From Aegilops tauschii subsp. strangulata (Eukaryota; Streptophyta; Magnoliopsida; Poales; Poaceae), in contig NC_053036.3 in NCBI RefSeq assembly GCF_002575655.3, forward strand, positions 160,122,627 through 160,186,626: a stretch of 64,000 nucleotides of DNA, given 5' to 3'. Of this stretch, positions 44,697 to 56,209 are shown piece after piece; the stretch's first letter is position 1; the number at the start of each line of letters is the position of its first letter. Position numbers and translations under genes: made by a program. A model generated the notes under the pieces. The model saw only the letters and a list, made by a program, of their open reading frames with translations. It ran no database searches and was not told the origin of the DNA.

Positions 44697-46870
44697 ACTA
44701 GTAAGGTACACGTGCATTGCACGCATCAGATTTGGCAACCAAATTATGAATAAATACCACACTATAGCATGTAAGCTCTGAGTCATATATGCCTGATGTA
44801 GACCTTCGTTTAATTCTTATAGTTCATCTCATTCATAATAAATTAGTTTTTATTAAAAAGCTAGGGCCTCTTTGATTCGTAGGATTTCCAAAACGCGGGA
44901 ATAGGAAAAACATGGGATTAGAGTGGAATGTTGTCTTGAATCCTACGGGATTGTACGAGTGTTTGATTGTGCATAGAAAAAACGCAGGATTCTTTCAAAG
45001 TGGTTTGAGTGGATGGGATGTTTCCTATGAAATCTAGTGCAAATGAATCCTATGGAAAAATTTCTATGGTTTACAATCCTACGAATCACACAACCAAGAT
45101 AGGAAAAATTCCTAAGGATTAAATCCTCCAAAATTCCTATGAGAATCCTTTGAATCAAAGAAGCCCTTAATGTATTTTATGATTCATGGAATTGTGCATT
45201 GTAAAGCATAAAGTAAAAACAAATAATGGCAATTCAACTCAAAAAAAAGTTTGGGCAGTTATGATACGAAAGATTCTAGAACAAAGGAGAAGCACTTGTG
45301 TTTTGAGGTTTGTGCATTATGCTTAAGTTCAACCATGGAGTCTGCTAGATTGTACATGTGGCAAAATCCGGTGGGGGCTAGAAGATGGTGCGAGGGGCCA
45401 AGTGGAGGGAGACTATGAAGGAGTGCACAAGTGTGAGATCGATATTTGAAGAGAGGGGGCGAGAACGTGCGCTGTTGCGCGCAGTGGCGGAGCCATGAAA
45501 AATAAATGAGCTAGGGGGCCAAGCATTGCTAATCCTTTACGAGGAGGGCCAATTCATCAACTTAAACCATTTTACCAGCAATTATCTAATGATCACATTC
45601 ATATTAGCCTCGATATATAGTGATGTTAGGGGGGGCAGGGCCCTTGCTGCCCCTGTCTTCGCCACTTTGCGCGCGTCTGAGAGATGAAGCGGAGCCATGG
45701 ATGATGAGAGGGGGACGTTGGATATATAATTAATGTGGGTGTATTAGCTATGTAATCCTATATAGAGAGGTATATATTGATCAATGTGGACGTGGGAAAG
45801 AGGGTGAGAGCTCACTAGATATATAGATTGATCGGTTTGTGTGGAAAACTGTGTAAGACCTAGCTATATACACACACACATAGAGGAACATCGATCGTTG
45901 TGCATGCACGTGAGACATAAAGAATGCCCGATATGATGGGGAGGGGGAGGTGTGTGTGTGTGCATGCGTGGGAGACCGACCTGAAGAAAAAGATTGCATG
46001 TGTGCGATGGATAATGCTGACTGGTACTGTGTGTGCATGCATGCACGAGAGAAAGTTAATGGTAAAATTATAAAGAGAAGATGACTGTGTGGGTGTAAAA
46101 GACTAGGTGACATCATAATCAATGTATAGTAGAATTCAAATATTTGAATAAGAGATCATGATGTTTGAAACCCATGCATGCATGAATATAACTGAGATAA
46201 GCGTGGTGTGGTTTGGAAACGAGCATGTTGTACTGTATACACATTGAACAAGGTCAGACTGATTTGTATTTGAGATATCGATGGCAGACATCGTTTGGCC
46301 ACATTGCATCCGTGCATGGACACACCATTCTAATTGGAGATGATGGGTGGCTTTCGCATCACATATCTATATCTATACCCCTATATATACTTTATATTTT
46401 TATATAGTGTGCGGATAACTTTAACTTTGAAAGATGGTCGTTGGATGAGGCCAATCCGATGGTGCAGAGATGGCAAATTTGAGCACAACTGGCCATTGGA
46501 TATCATCTAGATTCCACCAGATTTTGCCATATGTACAATCTAGAAGACTCCATGGTTGGACTTAAGCATAATGCACAAACCTCAAACACACAAGCACTTC
46601 TTCTTTGTTCTAGAATCTTCCGTATCAGAATTGCCCAAATGTTTTTCTACATGATTTGCCATTATTTGTTTTTACTGTATGCCTTACAACGCACAATTCC
46701 ATGAATCTTAAAATAGATTAGCTTTCTTATAAAAACTAGATGAACTATAAGAATTAAACGAACATCTACATCATGCATATATGACTCAAAGCTTACATGC
46801 TATAATGTGGTATTTATTCATAATTTGGTTGCCAAATCTCATGCGTGCAATGCACGTGTACCTTACTAGT
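44697..46870. mobile_element. Long foldback element (arms of 400 bp or more)
   Basis: The left arm starts ACTAGTAAGGTACACGTGCA and the right arm ends with its inverse at 46870. The arms match closely through about 44697-45390 (less a 300-bp nested MITE) and 46870-46470, including ACCAAATTATGAATAAATAC. The loop (45400-46460) is purine-rich with GTGTGTG and GAGAGAG runs and resembles 55.2-56.2 and 58.9-59.2 kb. No target duplication found, no transposase seen. Class uncertain. Confidence 0.55.
44867..45166. mobile_element. Harbinger-like MITE nested in the left arm of the foldback element
   Basis: Ends GGGCCTCTTTGATTCGTAGG and the inverse of GGGCTTCTTTGATTCAAAGG. It interrupts the left arm at a point where the right arm is continuous. 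Flanking CTA and TTA are compatible with a worn 3-bp TTA/TAA duplication. A related right end (CAAATTCAAACAAGCCCTTA) occurs at about 49859-49878. Confidence 0.6.
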
Positions 46871-47690
46871 CTAAATGGTGTTTGTGTGTGTTGTGCTTGT
46901 TAAACACATTGTACGTAGTATATCATACATGGTTTAGATTCAGAACATCTAGCTAGAGCATACATGTACTATGATTTGAATTCAACATAGAATCTATACA
47001 TATATTTGAATTTGAGATCGTATGTACATGTAGTTCGTATTCATATAGGAATTTACTTCTCCTATATTCATGTCATGTGTTGTGAAGATAATATTTAGAT
47101 GGTTGTATAACTAACCCGAGTACAATCCCATTCAAACAGGGAAAATGTACTCAAATTTAGTCCATATGCTAGACAACGCACATTGTTTTTTTATTGTTGA
47201 GGGAAGTGCAAATTGTTTTGGTAATGTACACGTTATGTTTGTTGTCCTGTTTTTTTAGTTTTTTTGTTGTATTTGAATGCATTTCTAGTAATATAGTAAA
47301 ACGGGACATAGCTCTCTCTAGTGATGAGGTGCAAGTTGTCTTTTTTTGGTACACGTTAAGCTTGGTCTCCCGAAATTTCAAGTCGCGCCTTGTTATGCCA
47401 AAATTTCAAGCTAGCGTCTCTGTCTATCGTGCTGTGAAACTCCCGCCTCTTCAACCCGCGCCTTGTTACCCCGAAATATTTAAGATATATGTTTGTCTTG
47501 TTGTGCTCCTACAACTCCCTCCATCTCAACCCGCGCCTTGTTATTCCAAAATTACAACGCGCGCGAAAACTCCCACCTCCTGTGAAATCCTGACACGCGA
47601 AATGCCCGTGATACCCCTGAACCGAAAGAACCACCTAGGTCAAATCGGTGGGGGTACTTTCGTAACTTACCCCACATTTCGAACAAGCGC
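46871..47690. other. Upstream region of tandem-exon gene A
   Basis: AT-rich to 47350, then GC-richer sequence with three copies of a CCGCGCCTTGTTA-type motif (47386, 47456, 47530) and CGCGCGAAAACTCCC. In part it resembles 59.4-60.13 kb upstream of gene copy B, and the shared ...AACAAGCGCGTCCC is where the Mutator-type MITE sits in copy B. Confidence 0.4.
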
Positions 47691-48723
47691 GTCCCTAAGC
47701 CATGGTTCCCCACTCCCATCCCATCCGCCCACCAATTCGTACACCGAGGCCGCGAAAACCCGCGAAGCCCCACACCCTCCTCCGTCCGCCACCCAGCCGA
47801 AGCCTCTTCCCCGACGACGTCGTCCACAGCAACACCTCGACGTCCCTCATCCACCGTACCAGATGAGGATCCGTCGTCGATCTCGTCGTCCCACCGGTTC
47901 AGCCACCCCGTCCTCCACCTCCAAGGAGCTGCCCCGAGGTTCCCCTCGTCTTTCATGCCACCTCCATTCCCACACCGCCGTCTTCACTTGCACCACCGGA
48001 AGAGCATCATCATCACCGTTTCCTCGGATGAAGCTGAGGCCTAATCGGCGCCACCAAAGAGGTTGTACACTAATCGCCACATTTTCTTCTTGATTCGATC
48101 TCACGGTGCTGCCGGCGCTCGGTCTCGAGCCTCCACGGCGGCGTCGCCGGCCACTTCCTCCATGGCATCGCTCCCTCAGCGACGTCCACATCAGTAGGAG
48201 CTGCTGTCACTTTAGCTCTCGCTCGCGCTGCTGCTCTACTCTTTCTCTTGGTCCCCTGCTTGGTCTGCTCTTTCTCTTGCTCTTGCTCGCGATGCTGCTC
48301 TCGCTCTTGCTCTTGCTTGCGATGCTGCTCCGATTTAGCTACACTTCAGTCGACTGAATCGACTTTCAGGTCAGTCAATTTTCAGGGGGTGGGGGGCTCA
48401 CCGGAGTTAAGGAAGAACCAGCTGCAGCGGGGAGGGGCTTGCCGGAGAGGTACCCCAGTATCTATCTTAGGGTTCAGGGTGGGGGCGGTGGTCGCCGACG
48501 GTGGTGGGGCGGTGGCGTGCGGATCGCCGGAGAAAAAGCTCGGCACGGGGGGGCCTAGAGGGATGGCCGGGGCGGCGCACCACCGACGCGGGTGGTGGGG
48601 CGGCTGTTTGGCCGGTGGTGGCTGGCGGCTCAGGGTAGCCTCACTTGATGCTGCTACACGACCAGCTGCCCCGGCTCTCGCACGCGCTGCTGCTGCTGCT
48701 ACTGCTTTTCTGCTACTAGTGCA

Positions 48724-48803
48724 TTCAGTTTCGACAGAAAAAATCAGTTTCGACAGTTAAGTTCAGTTTCGATAGTTAAATTCAGTTTCGACAGTTAAGT
48801 TCA
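48724..48803 (+). repeat. Four tandem TTCAGTTTCGACAGTTAA units in intron 1 of gene A
   Basis: Units of about 19-20 bp: TTCAGTTTCGACAGTTAAG with small changes. Noncoding. Confidence 0.8.
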
Positions 48804-49379
48804 GAGATGAGCGGCTGATGTATTTTACCTCTAGCACTTTGTGGTTATGTATTTTACATCATCTATTGGAGATGCTATTAGAATTCCACTCAGCTTAACG
48901 TTGTCTCTCTTGTCCTGCTTCAGCTTCGGCGTCGTACAACTCACCGGAGTTGCTCCAAGGACGAAACCCTCCATCACAGCAGAGCAGTACCCCGGGCTCC
49001 ATCTCCAGACGCCTAAGATCTTCTTCCCCTCCTCCGATAGCCAACTCAGCCGGATCATCCTCACCGACCAACCCAATCACGCTGAGATCGACATGGCTTC
49101 GCCAAAGAGGTTGTACACTTGTTGCATCTCTTTTTTTACTCTACATGTTATATATATTGTCGACTGAGCACACGCAGTAACGTGAAATACGATTAGTTTC
49201 TCCTACTATATGACAAGCAGTGAGGTACCAGGCAACTTAGCTATCCGTGTTGGACTCTCTTGAATGCCATCATTATTAATCTCTACGTGTTTGAGCTGTG
49301 CATTTGTCGATGGGCCTGGGAGTTGAGCTAGTAGGGCAGTGGCCTAGGTCCAAAGTAATAGAAGTAGCACAAAAACATT

Positions 49380-49880
49380 TTTTGAGTGTAGGCTTTTCCT
49401 TGCTCAAGCCTGCCTACTAGAATCGCCAGTGCTTGAAAGGAAAAGTGAAGGAAAAACATAGGAATTGGAAAGTTTCCTATGGTACTACTATTCATGAATT
49501 TGGTTCAAAGGAATGGAGCAAAGGAAAACTGTAGGATTTGTTCCTTTAGTGTCTCCTTGAAAGAAAAACCATAGGAGTTTTAATTTCCACTTGTCCTCCT
49601 TTTCAAATTCCTATTCATGAAGCACATTCCACTCTAATTCCTTTTCAAATTCCTATAGTAGCATAATAGCATTATAACCGTACATTTTATTGTGGTTTGA
49701 CTTAATCTCACCTTGCTTCTTTGCATCCTGTGATCTTCCAATTCTTCTGAATCAAACACCCAGATTGGCATAAATCCTGTGTTTTAAAATTCTCTGTTTT
49801 GCACGTGCATTCCTATCTTATTCCTGTCTATTTCCTATCCCTGCATTGTTAGAATCCTCAAATTCAAACAAGCCCTTACA
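49380..49880. mobile_element. MITE-like insertion in intron 2 of gene A
   Basis: Sequence rich in CCTATGG/CCATAGG and AATTCC words with a right end GAATCCTC + AAATTCAAACAAGCCCTTA, like the 45-kb Harbinger-type MITE. The left end is not certain. Confidence 0.35.
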
Positions 49881-50829
49881 CAATTACTTCTGTTACAGAT
49901 ATGTGTCAAAGAAAACCTTGTGTGGTTTGTCCTGCTCCTGCTGCACTGTGTTCCACCCCAGCTCAGCTGCTCCAACGACAGATGGGTTCACCACAGCAGG
50001 GATCCGCTCTCCAGACTGTCTTTCGCCACCTCAGATCTTCTTCCCTGCCGCCGGTAGCCACGACAATTGCATTACCATCATCAACTAAGCAGATGACCTT
50101 GAGGACTACATGGGTCCGCAAGAGAGGTCGCACTCTTCCGTGTCTGCTTACGTTATGCATCGCTTAATATGATGACATGCTACTTTATCGTCATGTTCAC
50201 CTATTAGACTTCGAGTCAGGTCCAAACTAATGCTGAAACTTGAGTTTTTAAATGGTTGCGGGGTACATATTGGGGCAACAATCAGTACTATCTGTCTACT
50301 ATCTGGTTAATCTCGGGTGTCAACTATGAGTTTCATGTTGGGTGCAAACAAACATTAAAGGAGCCATTATCTGTATTTTTAAACTAAAGCTATTATCTGC
50401 CTGCTATCATTGGTTTTGGGTCTATCCACAGTTTGCTACCATCACTCTGGATTTGTGCATGTACTCCTTAGATAATCTCACTATGTTTTATTCCAATGCA
50501 TGTCAGTTATTGTACACAATGGAATTGAACATGTAGAGCAAAAGAGATGAGCCTTGCGTGGCAATAAAATTTCATGCAGATGTCGCTCCATGGTGGGCGC
50601 AAAGGCAGCCCCCCCTCCACCCATTTCGGATCGTAATCAAGAGGAAGATAACTGTTTTGAGGGGGATTTAGAAGGAGAAGACCACTCCTATTTACCCCCT
50701 GAGGTCTTCGCTCTAACTTGGCATGCTGATGTTGGTAATATCATGTATATGGTGCCTTGCATTGCTTACTGGATACATCAAATATGTCATCTGCTTAGTT
50801 TAGACATGCTTTGTGTCAATGTCATCTGT

Positions 50830-52110
50830 TTAGTTTCTTTATCGTATATGTGAATCATGCAATGCCATCTTGTTTAGCCAGACATCATATCTGTGAATTT
50901 TGCAATGCCACCCTGGTTAGCCAGTCATCTTATATGTGAATTATATCATGCCATCATTTTTTTATTACGTGTTAAATTTGTCAACAATTTTAGTACATTC
51001 AATTACTCTTCCTGTGCATCAGCCATTCCGCACGGGCATGGAAAAATATGAAGTGGAAACAAGGTCTTCAGAGCAGACAATGCTATCTGACAAAGCGCAT
51101 GTCTTGCTGGTTACGGATAGCTCCTCAGAGGAGGATACAGAGGCAGATGACCAGTCCTATTTCCCCCCTGAGGTGCATGCTCTAAGTTGGTAGGGTTATG
51201 TTGCTCATATTGTGCGTATGGTATCTTGCATTGCTATGCCATTTGCTTAGTTTAGACATGCTTTGTGTGAATGCCGCATGTTTAGTGTCTAATTACCATA
51301 TATGTGAATTATGTGATGCCATCTTGTTGCAAGACATTATATATGTGAATTATGCAATGCTATCTTGTTGCAAGGCATTATATATGTGAATTATGCAATG
51401 CCATGCTGTTTAGCCAAGCGTCATATATGTGAATTATATCATGCCATCTTTTTTTGTATTTCTCATTGCATTTGTCGACAATCTTTGTATATTCAATTGC
51501 TCTTCCTGTGCATCGGCCATTTGAATTGGTGATGGAGAAATCTGGAGTGAAAACAAGGTCTTCAAAGCAGACAATGCTACCTGCTAAAGCAGATATCTTG
51601 CTGGTTACAGATAGCTCTTCAGAGGAGGATTCAGAGGCAGATGACCAGTCCTATTATCCCCCTGAGGTGTATGCTCAAACTTGGCAGGGTTATATTACTC
51701 ATATCATGCATATGTTGTATTGCAATGCTTAGTTTTTACATCATATGCACAATACTGAATTCCATATCCTTAGTTGACACATCATATATGTGATTGCCGT
51801 CTGCTCACTTGCTTAGTATATAAATCATATATTTGAATTATATCATGCCAAGATGTTTACATAGACAACATGTATCTGAATTATGGCATGCCAACCCATC
51901 TTCTAAAGACATATATAGTTATATCATCTCATCATGTTTACATAGTCATCATATTTTGAATTATGTCATTCTATCATGTTTAGTTAGCCATCATACATTT
52001 GAAATTGTGTCATGCTATCCTGTTTAATTGGCCATCATATATGTGAAATTATGTCCTGCTATTCTGTTTGGTTAGACAACATAAATGTGAATTATTTCAT
52101 GCCCTGTTTT
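50830..52110 (+). repeat. Intronic CATATATGTGAATTATGCAATG repeats in gene A
   Basis: Around exons E5-E7 the introns hold many copies of a unit of 30-45 bp with CATATATGTGAATTATG, CAATGCCATCTTGTT and TAGCCA. Intron sequence was duplicated together with the exons. Confidence 0.65.
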
Positions 52111-53024
52111 CTTCCCTACTATCCATTGCACCTGTCTATCTTACAATGTCTGTACATTCAATTACTTTTCTTGTTTATCAGCCATTTCAATTGGAGGGGG
52201 TGATGGCAGTATCTGTGGGAGTAAAAACACGGTCTTCAGAAAAGATTGTGCTACCTGTCGATGGAGATAGAACCACGGTTGTACTTTCCCAAGAACCAGC
52301 CCCACCACACATAACTCAGACTCACGCAGATTGTACCCCTACCCAGTTGGACAGAGAACCAGCTACACCCCTTCCAACCCCAACCCCAGCAGATAGTAAC
52401 CCAGTTCCAGTTGACACAACACCGTCTCCACCACAGAGCACCCAAACACGAGCAGTTAGTAAGGCAACTGCAGTGCCCAAAGCACGAGGACCACCACTGT
52501 GAACCCCAAGTCAATGCTTAAAGCAGAAGAAGAATTGTTCTCACGTCAGGTTCCGTAGCTATGGTTCATACTACTTTGCTCTTGCATCACTGTATTTACT
52601 CATACCAACTAATTTCAAATAGAAGGATGCAATTGAAACTCCAATGGCGCAACATGTATGTTTTAAACCTGTTTCTTTAATGTGTTTGCTGTTGTAGCTT
52701 GCTCTATGTTGATTTCAGTTTCAATTGAATAAACAGTTATGTTCTCATGCCATGCACATTACAAGTGTTGTTATTGCTGTGTAGTTTCCCACACTTATAT
52801 TCTGTCTATGCTGCTTTGTCTTAAATAGATATGATTCAAACTATATCTATCTTGATTTGGCAACATAAACTAGAATGATATAGACCATACAGTGACCATA
52901 CTACATAGATATATGTTTGTTTCATGTTGTTATCCTGTCCACCTTATTACTGAACTGGTTTACCAAAATGAGTTTCATATGCTACATTATAAACCTGTGA
53001 TGTGTCTGTTTGTTTCTCTTTTAG

Positions 53025-53462
53025 AACGCGGATAAAATATTGGAGAAGAGTACCCCGTTATGCAATGGTAAAGGAAGTAATGCAGATAAGGTTCAAGATA
53101 GTGAGACATCCCTGTTGGTCTCCAAGAAAGCTGATAAAAACTATATTGAAGACACTGAGACAACCCCAAAGTCCTGTCTTGATGTAGTGTTCGAGTTACT
53201 AGCTACTACTGCTGGCACCAACTCTTCGAACTCGCTGTCTGAATCAGTTCGGCTTCTTGAGTCTCAACTTCAAGTTGAAAGACACCAATCAGATGTTATG
53301 CGACAGGAAGCCGAAGGACTGAGGAAGTCCCTGCAGAATTCAGATGCATACTTTCTGGTGCAACAGCAAGTGCTGGAGGATTTAAGTGCCAAACAAGAGA
53401 AAGTTAATAAGCTTGCTAAGCATCTTGCCAGCATTATGGGTACCCAGGATATTGTTTCTTGA
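53025..53462 (+). CDS. Last exon of tandem-exon gene A: coiled-coil C-terminus (145 aa)
   Basis: Acceptor TTTCTCTTTTAG at 53013-53024, then NADKILEKSTPLCNGKGSNA in frame to TGA 53460-53462. The middle is CLDVVFELLATTAGTNSSNS, followed by a long heptad-rich helix: ESVRLLESQLQVERHQSDVM and LVQQQVLEDLSAKQEKVNKL. It ends HLASIMGTQDIVS. The frame is intact. A coiled coil is inferred from the heptad spacing of Leu/Val; it would mediate dimer formation. The upstream micro-exon 52626-52655 (DAIETPMAQH) is in phase with it. No known family named. Confidence 0.6.
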   Translation, partial: NADKILEKSTPLCNGKGSNADKVQDSETSLLVSKKADKNYIEDTETTPKSCLDVVFELLATTAGTNSSNSLSESVRLLESQLQVERHQSDVMRQEAEGLRKSLQNSDAYFLVQQQVLEDLSAKQEKVNKLAKHLASIMGTQDIVS

Positions 53463-53759
53463 GCTCTTCTGAAGTGGTTTCAGTTCTGGACTTGTTTTGT
53501 TGCGGCGTTTATTTGCACTGGTCGCCAACTTTGACAACTAGTGTATATGATATGCTGCTTTGTTCCATATATTTGCACTGTTGGCGAACTTTGATGCCCA
53601 ATGGATGTTATATGTGTAATAGCCGTGAAAGCCTAGCGTAAGTTGCTTGCTTATTTATTTCCTTGTTGTCTTGTTTATTTGTTTGCTTATAGTTAGTGCA
53701 GTTCTTTTTCCGCGGTTTGCTAGTGGCCGCAATAACCTAATTTTTAAAACTTTTCCACA

Positions 53760-54570
53760 ATAACCATGGGCTACATATTTACTATAGTTACCATGGGCCT
53801 CCTACGGGTTGTAGAAACAATGGGCCTTCTTAGGGCCGTAAAAAGAATGGGCCTTCTATGGGCCGTAGCATCAATGGGCCTTCTACGGGCCGTAGCATCA
53901 ATGGGCCTTCTACGTGCCGTATGATCGATAGGCCAAACATGCGCCAATAACAGACCGCATTATGGGTCGTAAACGGGCTAGATTTGGAATCGTCCGTTCA
54001 TGGACCGACAATAACAGGCCGTCGTTAATCGACCGTATTTGATGACGTTATGAAAACGGCCCAACGGAGTAATGGGCCGCACACGGGCCGATTGTAACCG
54101 CAGGCTAAATTTGGCCCACAGGCAGAAAAGGCCAATGACGGGCCGTAAGTAACCGAATGCTGGAAATGAGCCCAAGAATAAATGGGCCCTGAGAAGGCCG
54201 AAAGATAACACGGGTTGGAAACGGCCCAATGGAATAATGGGCCGTTAATGGGTATAAAGGGGTACACTGTTCATTGCGGGCCAGATTCACCACTGGCCGC
54301 TAATGAGCCAAGAATTACAAATGGTCTCATATGGGCCGAAAGACATCATGGGCCATACATGGGCCAGAAGTTACAATGGGCTGGAATCATATTGGAAGGC
54401 CCAGATGAAGCTATTGGGCTTAATTCGGATAGGCCGTAACGGGCCGTGAGTTAGCGGGCCGTAGATGGGCTATATAGAAACACACCGTTAACAGGATTTC
54501 CGTGGGCCGGCCCATTACCTTTTGACCAAGTCAAATGGGCCGGCCTTTTCATTGGAATGGCCTCTATTGG
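53760..54570 (+). repeat. GGGCC(T/G)-rich subterminal repeats, right arm of the CACTA element
   Basis: More than twenty units with ATGGGCCTTCTACGGGCCGT and later AATGGGCCG/AACGGGCCGT variants, spaced about 15-30 bp. Dense subterminal repeats of this kind are typical of CACTA arms and are candidate transposase-binding sites. ORFs across them on the minus strand are repeat products. Confidence 0.7.
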
Positions 54571-54779
54571 GTCGTGCCACGTGTCGACGTATCATAGGCG
54601 CCTCCTGTCCAATTAATGGATGACATCTGTCCCAACGGTGAGCCAACACGTGTTTACTCCGGCCAATGAGAATTTTACACGTGGAAAATCCTCATTGGTC
54701 CGGGCTATTAGCAGGTTATCGGATCCAAAACCGGACCCGATAGCCTAACGGCGTCCCGTTACGGTGGATGCCACGTGTC

Positions 54780-55002
54780 GGTCACCCTTGACGAAAGCAC
54801 TTCCGTGGCGCGCGATTTATCGTCATGGAAGTGGACACTTCCGTGATGATAATTTTGGTAATGTCATGCAACACTTCTACGACAGCACAGGTATGACTAT
54901 CTTGATTCTGTCAGAAATTTGTCATGGATGTACATGCATGACAGAAAACGTGAACTACTGTGACAAACACGTATCATCACGGAAGTGTATTTTTTTGTAG
55001 TG
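54780..55002 (-). repeat. Right terminal region of the CACTA element
   Basis: On the minus strand CACTACAAAAAAATACACTT at the tip, then CCGTGATGATACGTG, CTGTCATGCATGTACATCCA and a second CACGGAAGTGTCC. It shares CTTCCGTGATGATAATTTT-like words with the left end. Confidence 0.65.
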
Positions 55003-55005
55003 AGA
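55003..55005 (+). repeat. Right 3-bp target duplication of the CACTA element
   Basis: AGA directly after ...TTTTTTTGTAGTG. Confidence 0.7.
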
Positions 55006-56209
55006 GGTGCCACGTGGAGCGTTTAACTGGTCAACTAGTCGTGTCTTGAGCAAATACAGAGCTGTACGGTGAGCCCGTGATTGTATAATAACCACAAAAC
55101 GTAAATGGTGACCGTAATGACTGGATTCTGAAGTCCAATGTACGTATCGTGCTTTCGCTCCAAATAGAATGATCGTCACTGTATATATCGCGAGAGAAAG
55201 ATGAAACATGCGTGAATGTGCTGGGAGCTTACTTTTAGAGGACCTAGAGATAGTTTGTGTGCGTACGTGAAAGGGGCGTAGAGGGGGTGTATGCGATGGG
55301 GAGAGAGATGCTCTTTGTTTCTCTTTATTCTGACTAACTTTATATATAGTATAAAAATATAAAAATTCACAGTGCGGAATAAATATCATTGTGGGCACCA
55401 TGCAACAAATTAAGGTTCATACTGCTCCATATAACTTTGAAACGTTGTATATATGTATAAATTCTAAAATAATTTTTGGCCACACTTTATTCAAAAGGAA
55501 TGTTGTATGCGAAATAAACGTGAAGAGAGGGCTTTTTAGATCAATGGGGTACGTGATGTAACATGTGTGAATGTGTAGTTGATGTATTTTGCAGGGCCTA
55601 GAGAGGTATGTGTGTGTATTACGTATTCGAGAGAGGCATGGATAGAGAGGCCGGCGGGGGGAGGGGGCGTGGGAGAGATAGCACAAGAAATGAGAGAGGT
55701 CTAGAGAGAGAGAGAGACTAATATGATGTCACGGCGAGAGATTCCCTTGAGTGTGTATATGCAAGGGGGGAGGGGACAGAGGCACGAGGAGATTTTTTTT
55801 GTGTGGTGTCTGTGTTGGTATGTGTGGGTGTGAGAAGATAACGAAACCTGGGGGCAGAGGGTGTGTCACCGCGTGAGGTCCGGTGGGTCGAGGTGAGGCC
55901 CCTGGTTCGGTTCCGTCCTGCGCCACATTGGTCGGCCCGTGACGCATTTAGGGAGACCCATGGATGACTTGTCGTACAAGACAACGATAGCAAAATTGTG
56001 AAGGACTCTGTGTCCACTAACAAAGCCGGCTAGGATTTGTAACCCTGGGTTCTCGGACTAAGGTAACCCCTTATCTATGATATTACTATTCATCCAACCT
56101 AACTTTAAGGGGCATCCTACAGAATGCTCTGCTAGAATCATACTCGTCGATTAGGAAGAGAGGTGTGAGACAATGCGTGAGAGACAGACCTAAAGATAAT
56201 GTGCGTACA
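55006..56209. repeat. Right flank: inverted relative of 27.13-27.26 kb and purine-rich repeats
   Basis: The minus strand of about 55145-55010 resembles the plus strand of 27130-27260: ACTTCAGAAT, CATTACGGTCAC, ACGTTTTG.GGT.ATTATAC, GTTGACC and GTGGCACC in order. 55200-55760 and 56150-56209 carry GTGTGTG and AGAGAGA runs with ATGTAACATG(T/C)GTGAATGTG, as in 45.6-46.1 kb. No gene supported; minus-strand ORFs at 55417-56023 are low-complexity. Confidence 0.4.

Larger units (their letters stand above)
47690..53462 (+). pseudogene. Tandem-exon gene, copy A (multi-exon, unknown function)
   Basis: Likely exons from splice signals and internal similarity: E1 to 48061 (ends AAAGAG/GTTGTA), E2 48950-49109, E3 49967-50126, E4 50580-50703, E5 51023-51172, E6 51517-51666, E7 52182-52549, E8 52626-52655, E9 53025-53462. 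E2 and E3 are duplicates (both 160 nt, ending LR(S/T)TW(L/V)R.RG). E5 and E6 are duplicates (both 150 nt, phase 0) encoding KTRSS.QTML, LLVTDSSSEEDTEADDQSY and PPE; E4 and E7 resemble parts of them. E9 encodes a coiled coil. E6 has lost its AG acceptor (CATCGG where E5 and E7 have ATCAG), and E7 needs a 1-base shift near 52490 to reach VNPKSMLKAEEELFSRQ and its donor. Joining of E3 to E4 is out of phase in my model, so the 5' part is provisional. Function unknown; the place beside the CACTA right arm and the second copy at 61-64 kb suggest a transposon-borne gene family. Confidence 0.45.
28021..55002. mobile_element. Giant CACTA (En/Spm-type) element, about 27 kb, with gene cargo
   Basis: The left end is CACTACAAAAAAAAAAGACA followed by CATCCGTGA. 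The inverted right end is CACTACAAAAAAATACACTT followed by CCGTGATGAT. Both ends are followed inward by short repeats around TGTCAT/ATGACA and CTTCTATGACGATAATT-like motifs. Three-base AGA duplications flank it, the size made by CACTA transposases. No tnp2 transposase is visible inside. Cargo includes several gene-like units and nested small elements. An alternative, two unrelated CACTA ends sharing AGA by chance, cannot be excluded but is less likely. Confidence 0.7.

Noticed and set aside
45860..46122. Overlapping His/Ser-rich ORFs
   Set aside because: Composition of the purine-rich loop of the foldback element; no motif.
28021..55002. Reading the CACTA tips as two unrelated elements
   Set aside because: Not fully excluded, but the shared tip, similar subterminal motifs and matching AGA flanks favour one element.
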